DNA of 64,000 bases, from the NCBI RefSeq assembly GCF_003952485.1, contig NZ_CP034447.1, forward strand, positions 3,610,501 through 3,674,500. The letters are read 5' to 3'. A program made the translations under genes and the position numbers. Numbering within the stretch: the stretch's first letter is position 1; every line of letters begins with the position of its first letter. The notes beneath the pieces are model-generated. The model ran no database searches and was not told the DNA's origin. It saw nothing but the letters and a program-made list of their open reading frames with translations. The DNA is from Mesorhizobium sp. M1E.F.Ca.ET.045.02.1.1. GTDB lineage: Bacteria > Pseudomonadota > Alphaproteobacteria > Rhizobiales > Rhizobiaceae. This document shows, piece after piece, positions 1 through 7,840 of this stretch.

Positions 1-333
1 GCCGAGTTCGCCGGCGCCGGCATCGCCGTCAATTCGCTCTGGCCGATCTCGACCATCGACACCGCTGCGGTGCGCAATCTGCTCGGTGGCGCGACGGTGG
101 CCGCGATGAGCCGCTCGCCCGACATCATGGCCGATGCGGCGCGTGCGATCTTCCTGCGCCCATCGCGCGAGGCGACGGGCAATTTCTATATCGACGAGGA
201 GGTGCTTCGCGCCGAGGGCGTCACGGATTTTTCCATCTATGCGCCGGGCGCAAAGGGGCCGCTGGCCGGCGACTTCTTCGTGCCGGACGAGGTGTTCGCG
301 AACTCGCGGACGAACGTCAAAAGAATCTACTGA
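1..333 (+). CDS. SDR-family oxidoreductase, C-terminal part (cut by window edge)
   Basis: The frame is open from base 1 and ends with TGA at 331-333. It encodes about 110 residues that look like the C-terminal end of a short-chain dehydrogenase: an 'AGIAVNSLWP' segment matches the conserved strand and loop after the catalytic YxxxK of SDR enzymes. It is followed by a TIDTAAVRNLLG stretch and a tail with the substrate-lid region ('GNFYIDEEVL'). The Rossmann GxxxGxG motif and active site lie outside the window, so cofactor and substrate cannot be read. The tail style resembles the HSDL2-like SDR group, but that is only a guess. Confidence 0.75.
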   Translation, partial: AEFAGAGIAVNSLWPISTIDTAAVRNLLGGATVAAMSRSPDIMADAARAIFLRPSREATGNFYIDEEVLRAEGVTDFSIYAPGAKGPLAGDFFVPDEVFANSRTNVKRIY

Positions 334-393
334 CGGGTTGCAGCCGTCTCGCTCCACCTCGGCCTTCTTGCCCTTGGCCCGCGCAAACCAAAA

Positions 394-424
394 AGCCCCG
401 CCGGAGAGGGGGGCCGGCGGGGCT
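394..424 (-). terminator. Strong GC-rich hairpin, terminator-like
   Basis: Perfect 11-bp inverted repeat (AGCCCCGCCGG / CCGGCGGGGCT) around a G-rich loop. Read on the minus strand the stem is followed by TTTTT, the layout of an intrinsic terminator. It sits between the SDR gene (plus strand) and the OmpA-family gene (minus strand), which converge here. Confidence 0.6.
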
Positions 425-550
425 CATGTGTCCCGCTGGAGTCGGGACAGGGCAGGGAACGCCCTGGCTAGAATCTGGGTGCCGCAATGCGGCGATTCAA
501 TGAGCGTGGCGGCATAAGCAGGACAATTCTTCTTGAATTTTCAATGAAAA

Positions 551-574
551 GGCCCGTCCGGATCCGGACGGGCC
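551..574. terminator. 24-bp perfect palindrome, probable bidirectional terminator
   Basis: Perfect palindrome GGCCCGTCCGG/ATCCGGACGGGCC. An A4 tract lies on its left, so the minus-strand transcript would end in U4, and TCGTCTT lies on its right. It is a second hairpin between the convergent SDR and OmpA-family genes. Confidence 0.55.
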
Positions 575-629
575 TCGTCTTGCCGCGCTGATTCCGAAAA
601 TCGGGTCAGGATCTTGAAATCAAAAACTA

Positions 630-726
630 AAGCGCGTCGAGCTGAAACGGATTCAGGCGATGCGCTTCAGGTCTTTGTTTCGTGCATGTCGCCCAAAACC
701 GCCATGCACTTTTGGGCGACATGCAT
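630..726. repeat. Dispersed intergenic palindromic elements (two adjoining types)
   Basis: Bases 630-667 form an imperfect inverted repeat with arms AAGCGCGTCG and CGATGCGCTT around GAAACGGATTC. Bases 683-726 form a second one with arms ATGCATGTCGCCCAAAA-like and TTTTGGGCGACATGCAT. The same two types occur together at 51863-52083, so this is a repeated family and not a local hairpin. The element ends 3 bp from the stop codon of the OmpA-family gene. Such elements are known as REP or RIME-like repeats in rhizobial genomes. Confidence 0.75.
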
Positions 727-729
727 TAG

Positions 730-3015
730 TCATTGCTCCGTGTTGCTCGCCACTGGCGCCACCAGCGAGGTGATGCGGCGAATGGCGACGCGACGGTTCT
801 CGCGGTTCGGGCCAGGCGTATTCACCTTGAGATACTCCTCGCCATAACCCTGCGTGGTGAGGTTCTCGGCAGGGATGCCGAACGCGTTGGTCAACGCTTC
901 GGCCACCGCCTCGGCACGCCGATCCGACAGCGCGAGGTTGGCGTCGGGCGTACCGACAGCGTCGGTATGGCCTTCGATCAGGAAGGTCTCCGCCGGGTTC
1001 TTCTTCAGGAGTTTTTCCATGGCGGTGGCCACGCCTTCGAGCTTCTGCACCTCTTCATCGGAGATCGTGGCCGAGCCGAAGTCGAAGTTCAGCGTGTCGA
1101 GATCGATGCGGCGGGCGATGTCGCGCACGCGGGCCGAGCGCTTGACCTCGTCGATCGAGTAGAGGCGCTGCACCCTCTCCACCGGCGGCTGTTCGAGGAA
1201 GGTGTAATACTCGTCCGGATCCTCGACTTCCTCCGAATCCAGGATGTAGTCGCGGCGCGAGATGTCGAGCCGCATCGGCGGCAGGTCGTCGCCGGGATCG
1301 CGCCATTCGTCGACATCGTTGTAGTACCGCTCGTCGACATAGCTCAGCACATATTCGTGGCCATCCGGCGTGATGCGCGATCGCCTGATGACGTCGCCAT
1401 TGCGGTTGCGGATGGTGACGATCTGGATGCCGTTGTCGCGCTCGACGATTTCGCGGGTGCGGTCGCCCGAAAGATCCTCGTAGTAGACGTTCCTGGCGCC
1501 GCGCGTGATGCGAGGCGCCTCGTTGCTTTCCACGAATGTCTGGTTGTTGAACTGGAGGATCACGCGGTCGCCGAACTGCTTCACCACGTCCGCGCCCTGC
1601 GGCCGGCGGCGATCGCGGACAACCTGCTCGGGCGTAAGCTCAATCCGCTTGCCCTTTTCCTCGGTGACAGGCACGAACTTCTCAGGCTGGATTTCCTGTT
1701 GCGCGGCCTTGTCGTCGGTGGGCGGCGGACCCTGGTCGACCGGCGCAGGCGTCTGCGCCTGCTGGCCCTGAAGCTGTTCGGTTTGATTGCCAGTTTGGCC
1801 GGTACCGCCTTGCTCAACACCAGCCTGACCGCTTTCGTTCTGGCCGGCCGGCCGACGGCCCTTGCGCTTGCGCACCACATCCTTCTGGCTGTCGAAGATG
1901 GGGGCCTCGTTCGCATTGGCAGGCGCTTGGCCCTGCGCGGCAGTGCCGGCGGTTGCCCCGCCTTCGGCCGGCTGCTCGCCGGGGGCGGGCTGCTGCTGCC
2001 CCGTTGCGGGTTGCTCCGTCAGCGGTTTTTTGGCTTGCCTCTTGTTCTGGTTCGAAGGCTGTTCCTCTTGAGCTGGCGCCTGCTCGGTCCCGGCCGGTGC
2101 CTGCTCGGCTCCCGGAACCGGCAACGGCTTGAGCTTACGAGAGGCCTGACCTGCGGGTGCTTGTTCGGCAGGGGTCTGGCCTTGCTCGGCAGGTTGCTGG
2201 CCCAGCTTGCGTTTCTTGCCGGGCTGGTTGTCATTTGCCGGCTGTTCTGACGGCTGTTCCGCAGGCGCGGCTTCCTGCTGCTGATTGAGCTTCTTCTTGC
2301 GCAGTTGCTGCTGGTCGGGGGCGACCTGCTCGGCCGGAGCCGTCTCGCTCTGCTGCTGATTGAGCTTCCTCTTGCGCAGTTGCTGCTGCTGGTCCGGGGC
2401 AACCTGCTCGGCCGGTTGCTCAGCCGGCGCGGTTTCGGTTTGCTGCAGCTGGCGCTTCTTCCTGCGCGGCTGCTGCTCGTCGGTCGCCGGTGCGGCCTGT
2501 TCCGCGGGCTGCTCGGCCGGCGCGGTCTCAGTCTGTTGCTGCAACTGGCGCTTCTTCCTGCGCGGTTGCTGCTCGTCGGCCGCAGGCTGGCCGCCCTGAT
2601 CGGCCGGGGCTGCCTCGATCTGTTGCTGTTGATCGCGTTTCTTGCGCGGTTTGAGCTGCTGCTCGGCGGGGGCTGCCTGCTCCGTCTGGCCGGTATCCAT
2701 CTGCTGCTGGTCCTGCCGCTTCCGGCGCGGCTTCTGCTCCGGCTCTGCAGGCTGTTCGGCCGGGGCCGATTGCGTCTGCTGTTGCTGCTCGCGCTTCTTT
2801 CTCTTCGGCTGCTCTGCTTCCCCCTGCTGGCCCCCGGCTTGCGCACAGGCCTCGGCCGACTGGCCTTCGGCGCAGTTCTCCTGCGCCAGAATCACCGGCG
2901 CTCCATGCGAGGCGCCGAAAACGGCATTCCCCTGCAGCGGATACGCGCCCAACGGCGCGGATGCCATAAGCAGGCCGATTGCCGTACCCGCCAGAATCCG
3001 TGGTTGGCGTTTCAT
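730..3015 (-). CDS. OmpA-family outer-membrane or peptidoglycan-anchored protein with long Q/P/K-rich repeats
   Basis: 761 residues. The N-terminus has a Lys/Arg start, a hydrophobic core and an Ala-rich cleavage region near residue 25-45, consistent with Sec export. Residues about 50-430 are low complexity, with repeated blocks of 'QPRRKKRQLQQ' and 'TETAPAEQPAEQ' type rich in Gln, Pro, Ala, Glu and basic residues. Residues about 630-750 are an OmpA_C domain: 'NFDFGSATIS', 'GHTDAVGTP', 'LSDRRAEAV' and 'GYGEEYL' carry the Asp and Arg used by this family to bind meso-diaminopimelate in peptidoglycan. An AGGAGAA ribosome site stands just before the ATG. The role is probably tethering the envelope to the cell wall. 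The long disordered middle part is unusual for a simple OmpA protein. Confidence 0.85.
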   Translation of the reverse strand: MKRQPRILAGTAIGLLMASAPLGAYPLQGNAVFGASHGAPVILAQENCAEGQSAEACAQAGGQQGEAEQPKRKKREQQQQTQSAPAEQPAEPEQKPRRKRQDQQQMDTGQTEQAAPAEQQLKPRKKRDQQQQIEAAPADQGGQPAADEQQPRRKKRQLQQQTETAPAEQPAEQAAPATDEQQPRRKKRQLQQTETAPAEQPAEQVAPDQQQQLRKRKLNQQQSETAPAEQVAPDQQQLRKKKLNQQQEAAPAEQPSEQPANDNQPGKKRKLGQQPAEQGQTPAEQAPAGQASRKLKPLPVPGAEQAPAGTEQAPAQEEQPSNQNKRQAKKPLTEQPATGQQQPAPGEQPAEGGATAGTAAQGQAPANANEAPIFDSQKDVVRKRKGRRPAGQNESGQAGVEQGGTGQTGNQTEQLQGQQAQTPAPVDQGPPPTDDKAAQQEIQPEKFVPVTEEKGKRIELTPEQVVRDRRRPQGADVVKQFGDRVILQFNNQTFVESNEAPRITRGARNVYYEDLSGDRTREIVERDNGIQIVTIRNRNGDVIRRSRITPDGHEYVLSYVDERYYNDVDEWRDPGDDLPPMRLDISRRDYILDSEEVEDPDEYYTFLEQPPVERVQRLYSIDEVKRSARVRDIARRIDLDTLNFDFGSATISDEEVQKLEGVATAMEKLLKKNPAETFLIEGHTDAVGTPDANLALSDRRAEAVAEALTNAFGIPAENLTTQGYGEEYLKVNTPGPNRENRRVAIRRITSLVAPVASNTEQ
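2285..2800 (-). repeat. Coding tandem-like repeats in the OmpA-family gene
   Basis: Units of roughly 75-110 bp recur. Each encodes a basic block (RRKKR or RKRKL), a Gln run (QLQQQ) and an acidic APAEQ block. Copies are visible near 2290, 2350, 2430, 2530, 2620 and 2720. Unit lengths vary but stay in frame. Confidence 0.65.
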
Positions 3016-3209
3016 ATCGATTTTCTCCTAGTGGGGTCCCATCCCTGCCCAAACTTACATCAACCGCAATTGGTTCCGTCGGGCATTGGCGGCAGCCAAG
3101 GATGCTTGGCCGGCCTTTTGAAGGCAATTTCGTGTTTTTCTAATGTTGATACCGGGTCACTGCGACAGCGCGCTTGACCGGAAGGCCCAGGAGGGCCAAA
3201 TCCAGCCGC

Positions 3210-3656
3210 ATGACCGCACCGTTCTGGAAAACCAAGACGCTAGAGGCGATGACCCCGGCCGAGTGGGAATCGCTCTGCGACGGCTGCGGCAAATGCTGCC
3301 TGTCGAAGCTCGAGGACGAGGATACCGGCGAGATCTACTGGACGAGCGTCGGCTGCCGGCTGTTCGACGCCGAAAAATGCCTTTGTTCTGACTATGCCAA
3401 CCGGCTGTCGCGCGTGCCCGATTGCGTCGGGTTGACGCCGCAGAACGTGCGCACCATCACCTGGTTGCCCAAGACCTGCGCCTACCGGCTCATTGCAGAA
3501 GGCCATGATCTCTACTGGTGGCACAGACTGGTTTCGGGCAGCGCGGAGACCGTGCACGAGGCCGGGATTTCGATCCGCGGCCGGGTGAAGGCCAAGGAAA
3601 CCGACCTGGCCGAGCCTGACGATTATTTTGACTATATCCTTGATGACGAACCCTGA
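3210..3656 (+). CDS. YcgN/UPF0260-family cysteine-cluster protein
   Basis: 148 residues from the ATG at 3210. An AGGAGGG stands 14 bases upstream, and a possible upstream in-frame start at 3174 has no such site. The N-terminus '[14 protein letters not shown]' and later 'CRLF...KCLCSDY' and 'VPDCVGL' are the cysteine pattern of the YkgJ/YcgN zinc- or iron-chelating family. '[15 protein letters not shown]' is also typical. The length matches the family. The cellular role of this family is not settled. It is divergent from the OmpA-family gene with about 190 bp between them. Confidence 0.85.
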   Translation: MTAPFWKTKTLEAMTPAEWESLCDGCGKCCLSKLEDEDTGEIYWTSVGCRLFDAEKCLCSDYANRLSRVPDCVGLTPQNVRTITWLPKTCAYRLIAEGHDLYWWHRLVSGSAETVHEAGISIRGRVKAKETDLAEPDDYFDYILDDEP

Positions 3657-3892
3657 CGGGTTCGCATTTGGATGACGAACCCAGAGCGGGACCGGCCGCG
3701 CCATGGCGCGTTTCGGCCTGCAGTTTCGAGGGAAAGAAGCGATAGGTTCGGGAAAATCCCTTTTCCTGCCACATGAACCGGAAATGAACAGCCGGTTCGC
3801 GGGAAGTTCAGACAGGAAAGGGCATTCTTGGCCCATCGGTTCGCCGAATTACCGATTCGAACGGGCGAAAGCCCCCAACAAGGAGAGAGACA

Positions 3893-4249
3893 ATGTTCAA
3901 CACGATCAAGACGGCAGCCCTTTCGGCCCTTGTCGGGCTCGGCACGCTCGGTGCCATCCCGGCGGCGCACGCGGACAGCCTCTATCTCGGCTTCGGCAAC
4001 GGCCCCGATCCCCGTTTCGGCGTCTACACCGGCGAGGACGATGACGGCTATTATCGTCGCGATCGGGAATGGCGCCGCCGCGGCTGCTCGCTGGACCGCG
4101 CGCTTGACAAGGCCGAGCGCATGGGCCTGCATCGCGTCCGCATCGTCGACATCGACCGGCGCACGGTGAAGGTGGCCGGTCGCCAGTATGGCGACCGCGT
4201 GGTGGTGGTCTTCGCCAACGAGCGCGGCTGCCCGATCATCTATCGCTAA
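3893..4249 (+). CDS. Small exported protein of unknown function
   Basis: 118 residues. Residues 1-27 are a clear signal peptide ending in AHA. The mature part is rich in Asp, Arg and Tyr ('GEDDDGYYRRDREWRRRGC') and holds two cysteines, in 'RRGCSLDRAL' and near the end in 'ERGCPIIYR', which could pair in the periplasm. An AAGGAGAG ribosome site lies eight bases before the ATG. No enzyme motif is visible. It is a single gene followed by a bidirectional terminator. Confidence 0.8.
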   Translation: MFNTIKTAALSALVGLGTLGAIPAAHADSLYLGFGNGPDPRFGVYTGEDDDGYYRRDREWRRRGCSLDRALDKAERMGLHRVRIVDIDRRTVKVAGRQYGDRVVVVFANERGCPIIYR

Positions 4250-4362
4250 GGGGCGAGATCGCCAGGAACGGCGATCCTCTGTGAGGATCGCTTAGCATGA
4301 TCCTCTGCGAGGCTCAGCTATGAGTAGCGAGCCCTTTCAGCTGGCCTGAAGCGCGCGGCTCG

Positions 4363-4396
4363 AAAAACCCCGGAGGACCGGTCCTCCGGGGTTTTT
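4363..4396. terminator. Bidirectional intrinsic terminator
   Basis: Perfect 34-bp palindrome with A5 on one side, a GC stem (CCCCGGAGGACC) and T5-6 on the other. It serves both the small exported protein gene and the convergent SIMPL gene. Confidence 0.9.
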
Positions 4397-4430
4397 TGTG
4401 GCTGGATCCGGACCACCGGTCGGGCGGCGA

Positions 4431-5141
4431 TCACTTCAGCTCGAACGTGACGGTGACCTGGACAGAGTAGGAGTTCTCGCCGGCCTGCACGGGCACGGCG
4501 GCGCGGGCGGCATCGAAGGCCTTGGCGTTCATTGGCATCGGGACCGGCGCGACATTCTGGTCGGTGATCTCGATCACCTTGCCCAGGCTCACGCCAGCGG
4601 CCTCGGCGAGCGTCTTGGCCTTGGCGATCGCATCCGCAACCGCCTTCTTGCGCGCCTCGACGATGGTGGTTTTCGGATCGTCATTGGTGAAGGCGATGCC
4701 GCCGCCCTGGTTGACGCCGAGCGACACCGCCTTGTCGAGGACGTCGCCGGTCTTGTCGACGTCGCGCACGCGCACCGACAGCGTGTTCGTCACCTGGTAG
4801 GCGACGAGCTCGGCTTCCTGGCTGCCGTCCGCCTTGTTGGTGTAATTGTAGCGCGGGTTGATCTGGATACCGGCTGTCTGCAGATCGCGATCGGCGATAC
4901 CGGCCGATTTCATCGCAGCGATAACCGCCGCCATGGCGTCGTTGTTGGCATCGAGCGCGGCGCGCGCGGTCTTGGCCTCGCGCATGACGCTGAGCGTCAG
5001 CATCGCCATGTCCGGCGCAACGGTCGCTTCGCCTTCGCCGGAAACGACGATGCGGGGCGGGGGCGGTGAATCGGCCGCGCTTGCAAATGCCGGAAACGCG
5101 AGCGCTGCCGCGAGCACCATGGGCAAAAGATGTCTGGTCAT
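4431..5141 (-). CDS. SIMPL-domain (DUF541) periplasmic protein
   Basis: 236 residues from the ATG at 5141, preceded by GAGGAG. A longer reading to 5291 would run into the tRNA gene and is rejected. Residues 1-22 are a signal peptide ending ASA. The rest matches the SIMPL/DUF541 fold: 'IVVSGEGEATVAPDMA', a long helix with 'ALDANNDAMAAVIAAMKSAGI', 'LQTAGIQINPRYNY', 'YQVTNTLSVRV' and 'ARKKAVADAIAKAKTLAEAAG'. Family members are envelope proteins linked to oxidative stress or signalling, with no agreed biochemical activity. Confidence 0.88.
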   Translation of the reverse strand: MTRHLLPMVLAAALAFPAFASAADSPPPPRIVVSGEGEATVAPDMAMLTLSVMREAKTARAALDANNDAMAAVIAAMKSAGIADRDLQTAGIQINPRYNYTNKADGSQEAELVAYQVTNTLSVRVRDVDKTGDVLDKAVSLGVNQGGGIAFTNDDPKTTIVEARKKAVADAIAKAKTLAEAAGVSLGKVIEITDQNVAPVPMPMNAKAFDAARAAVPVQAGENSYSVQVTVTFELK

Positions 5142-5276
5142 CGAAATCTCCTCGGTCTGCGAACCAGTCGCGTTTTGGCAACTAGAGCGCGAATATGGGC
5201 TGATTTGGGCGGGCGTCGCCAGCGCCTTCGGAAAGCCTTGTGTCGCGAGGCGAAAAACACTAAGCCAGCCCGCGTG

Positions 5277-5352
5277 GGGCCTGTAGCTCAATGGTTAGAG
5301 CCGGCGGCTCATAACCGCTTGGTTGGGGGTTCGAGTCCCTCCGGGCCCACCA
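5277..5352 (+). tRNA. tRNA with CAU anticodon, probably tRNA-Ile2 (lysidine-modified)
   Basis: A 76-nt cloverleaf with encoded CCA. The acceptor GGGCCTG pairs with CGGGCCC, the anticodon loop is CTCATAA, and the T arm contains GGTTCGAGTCC. The body 'GGCTCATAACCGCTTGGT' resembles E. coli tRNA-Ile2 (ileX) more than elongator tRNA-Met, so Ile2 is the better reading. A tyrosine recombinase gene starts just past the 3' end, a classic integration-site arrangement. Confidence 0.9.
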
Positions 5353-5385
5353 TAACCATTGTTTTTATTCACAAAAAGTGCCCTC

Positions 5386-5420
5386 GGCCCAAAACGTTTT
5401 GGGCCCATTATGGGCCCAAA
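5386..5420. promoter_or_regulatory. Overlapping palindromes next to the tRNA 3' end
   Basis: A perfect 20-bp palindrome GGCCCAAAACGTTTTGGGCC (5386-5405) is followed by TTTGGGCCCA-TTA-TGGGCCCAAA (5398-5420). The shared GGGCCCA word also occurs in the tRNA acceptor end at 5343-5349. The position between att site and integrase fits recombinase or excisionase binding sites, or a terminator for the integrase gene. Confidence 0.45.
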
Positions 5421-5458
5421 GCAGGACCGTGGTCCCGGTTTGTTCCGACTCGATTTGA

Positions 5459-6649
5459 TTATCTGACGATGCGGAGGTTTGCCCGCCGCTTCATGGCGTC
5501 GCGTTTGGCCTCGCGCTCGTTGATGGCACGAGCAATATCAACCGCGATCCGCTTCTTATTGGCCTCACGCACATACTCATCTGTTACCGTCATGGAGGAA
5601 TGACCCATCGCCTCCATGATGGCGCGCGCCTGGATGTTGCATTCAGCGAGGTAGGTGCCGAAGGTGCGGCGCAGGCCATGAAGCGTGTAGCCGCTTGGAA
5701 TTCCCGCCTGCCGCGTCCAGTGCTGCATCATGCCGGTCAGGCTCTTTTCCGAGAATGACCTGCCATAGGCGTTCTTTAAGACCGTGCCGCCTCTCGAGCG
5801 ATCGAGCAGGTCCAAGGCCGTTGCTAGTTTGTCTACGACTGGAATGAACATCTCCCGCCCGCCATGGCGGTTGCGGTTCTTCTTCTGGCGGAAATCAAAG
5901 GCCTCGATTAGCACCAGCGAGCCGTCGAACAGTTCGATCTCTTCGGTTAAAAGATCGTCCCACTCAAGAGCAGCGATATCGCCGCGCCGATTTCCAAGCC
6001 AGAACCCCAGTGCATAGCAGGTGCGCGCGGCTGTACCGATGGGGTGTCGCTCCTCGAACTTTTCGCGCATCGCAATTGGCCAAGCTGGGTTCTTGGTCGA
6101 TTTGGGCACCCGCACGCGGATAGATAGCGACGGATCATCCTGCGGCTTGATCCATTTTTCGACATCGGTCGCGACCCATAGAAGCTTCTTGATGGCGACC
6201 AACGTGTGTTTGGCGACTGTGCGGTTCGTCCTGAAGATGCCTTCAATGATGGCGCGAAGCCGATCCGCGTCGAGATGTTCAACAGGAGTATTGCGCCAGG
6301 TGAGTGGGTAGTTGGGATCGACCGGCAGGTTGAGAAAACGCTCAATCAGTCGCGCATTCTTCTGCTGCGTGGCTTCATCAAAGCCCAACCACTCCATTGT
6401 CGTTTCAAGCCGGCGCGCGGCATGACCAAAGGTTTTTGGCAGTGCCCGACCGGGCAAATCGACGATAACTGCCTTCTTGCCTTGACCCTGCGTGGCCTTC
6501 TCGTAAGCCGCCTCGAACTCGGGATCGCCGGGCTTACCGGGAAGGCGGATTTCAGGCATGCCCTTTGCGCGGTAGCGATAGATTAGCTTGCCGTTCTTGA
6601 GGCGCGAAGATACCCCAGGGTAACGGGCATCCTTAAATGGCCGAGCCAT
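5459..6649 (-). CDS. Tyrosine recombinase (phage-type integrase)
   Basis: 396 residues from the ATG at 6649, preceded by AGGAG six bases upstream. The catalytic domain in the C-terminal half shows the full set: 'GNRRGDIAAL' (first Arg), 'LHGLRRTFGTYL' (HxxR), 'MGHSSMTVTDEYVRE' (His/Trp position and the nucleophilic Tyr). The N-terminal part has the 'RYRAKGMPEIRLPG' arm-binding style. It lies 107 bp from the tRNA(CAU) 3' end and is transcribed towards it. The gene upstream overlaps its start by 17 bases. It probably catalyses site-specific integration and excision of the left island. Confidence 0.93.
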   Translation of the reverse strand: MARPFKDARYPGVSSRLKNGKLIYRYRAKGMPEIRLPGKPGDPEFEAAYEKATQGQGKKAVIVDLPGRALPKTFGHAARRLETTMEWLGFDEATQQKNARLIERFLNLPVDPNYPLTWRNTPVEHLDADRLRAIIEGIFRTNRTVAKHTLVAIKKLLWVATDVEKWIKPQDDPSLSIRVRVPKSTKNPAWPIAMREKFEERHPIGTAARTCYALGFWLGNRRGDIAALEWDDLLTEEIELFDGSLVLIEAFDFRQKKNRNRHGGREMFIPVVDKLATALDLLDRSRGGTVLKNAYGRSFSEKSLTGMMQHWTRQAGIPSGYTLHGLRRTFGTYLAECNIQARAIMEAMGHSSMTVTDEYVREANKKRIAVDIARAINEREAKRDAMKRRANLRIVR

Positions 6650-6878
6650 CAAATGCTCCTTTCAGTCCGGGGGACCCTTTCAGACTCGCCCGTAGCGAAA
6701 GGGTTTTGCTTTTGATGGCAACGCGCAGGAGCACCGGGTAACGAAACCCTCTTCCTTGCTCTATGCCTTCAAAGGTGCGCCTCGGTATTCCCAGTACCTT
6801 GGCCGCGGCTTCGGCAGTAAACCCTTCCTTTGCCCGCCATGCTTTCACGTCTTGCGCAAGTTTCTCATTCTCGTTCAC
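6633..6878 (-). CDS. Small helix-turn-helix protein upstream of the integrase
   Basis: 81 residues from a GTG at 6878 with GGAAGG eight bases before it. The segment 'WRAKEGFTAEAAAKVLGIPRRTFEGIEQGRG' reads as an XRE-like helix-turn-helix. The 3' end overlaps the integrase start, so the two are probably translated together. The likely role is control of the integrase gene or of excision. It is too short for further assignment. Confidence 0.7.
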   Translation of the reverse strand: MNENEKLAQDVKAWRAKEGFTAEAAAKVLGIPRRTFEGIEQGRGFRYPVLLRVAIKSKTLSLRASLKGSPGLKGAFDGSAI

Positions 6879-6943
6879 ATCATGCCTTCCGCACGGGCTA
6901 TCATCGTACTACGCCTGCAGCGTATACGCAACGAGCGTAGTTG

Positions 6944-7195
6944 CTATCTTTTTTCCACGCCCCGTTTGCTTCGTTCCAACAGCTCTTGAAGGCCGCTGTC
7001 TTTGTCCGGCAACGAGGTGAAAGCGATATCCAAGGCTACACGATCCCAGACAGCGCGGCTATTGATGCGCTTGGGCTTTGGCATACGCCCATCGGCAACC
7101 ATCTCGTCAAAAAGCGTCGATCCGACACCGATGTAACGAGCTGCTTCCTCACGAGATAGCCCTCGTGGGGGATACGAGATTGCGTCACTCTTCAT
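6944..7195 (-). CDS. AlpA/excisionase-like DNA-binding protein
   Basis: 83 residues from the ATG at 7195. 'GLSREEAARYIGVGSTLFDEMVADGRMPKPKRINSR' has the winged-helix pattern of AlpA and MerR-like excisionases ('...AAxYIGVSxxxFxxxVxxGxxPxP...'), followed by 'AVWDRVALDIAF'. It is the third minus-strand gene of an integrase module. The expected role is recombination directionality factor or regulator. The open frame continues upstream to 7489 but that part does not resemble protein. Confidence 0.75.
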   Translation of the reverse strand: MKSDAISYPPRGLSREEAARYIGVGSTLFDEMVADGRMPKPKRINSRAVWDRVALDIAFTSLPDKDSGLQELLERSKRGVEKR

Positions 7196-7840
7196 GGACG
7201 CTGCCTCGGTCCTGATACTCCGGGCGGGTTGGTGTCGAAGCACAAAGCCGCATCCTAGTTGCCATTTCGCTGCGAGCAGATCGTGTTGGGCTAAAATAAG
7301 AAGAGCCTCGTTAAGCGGAAGCGGCCTGACTAGCTCGTGCGGCGTAAACTGGTAGCAACGTGTGGACTGTGGATCACGGGAGGAGAGCGTTTCTAAGCGG
7401 ACTCGTGGGGCAAGTCGGTGGACGGCTACATTGCATTGTGCACGACCGGGGCTAACCACCTGCGACATCCCGCTGGCCCTCTTGCGCACCCTCCCTCAGT
7501 GTCGAAATCGGAGCCGTTATCCCGAGGACCGTCGAAAAACCGCCGTCGCAGAGTTGCCACTCTTTGGTGCTGAAACCGATATTTCTAATCATATCGGTTT
7601 TAACTCATCGCTCAAACTTTAGATGGAGCAAGGCAATTTCGGCTCGTCGATCGAAGTCGACGAGGGCGCCGCACAACGATTGGCAGCTTTGCGCCAGGAG
7701 TGGCGATCAGCGAGCCACTACTCAGACGTCCCGTTTGGGCCGACAGTAGGCGGTCGGGTCTTGGCGAATGAAGATACGAAAGCAGCCGGTCACCGACGTG
7801 CTTCGCATGGCGTCCGGCTTCTCTGTTAGGATGTGTTTGA
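7196..7840. other. Region without a convincing gene; contains an inverted repeat
   Basis: Only short frames are open here and none has a good ribosome site. Bases 7573-7601 hold a 10-bp inverted repeat, AAACCGATAT and ATATCGGTTT around TTCTAATC, followed by TTAAC. It could be a hairpin terminator or an operator for the DNA-binding proteins to the left. The stretch may be decayed coding DNA. Confidence 0.4.

Noticed and set aside
733..2250. Long open frame on the plus strand opposite the OmpA-family gene
   Set aside because: It mirrors the repeat-rich OmpA coding region; composition is Leu/Arg-heavy without a family pattern, as expected for antisense of GC-rich DNA.
4431..5291. Longer start of the SIMPL protein at 5291
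   Set aside because: It would include tRNA sequence and lacks a ribosome site; the start at 5141 has GAGGAG and a signal peptide.
6944..7489. Longer form of the AlpA-like protein from 7489
   Set aside because: The extra N-terminus has no family pattern; the start at 7195 gives a complete small excisionase-like protein.
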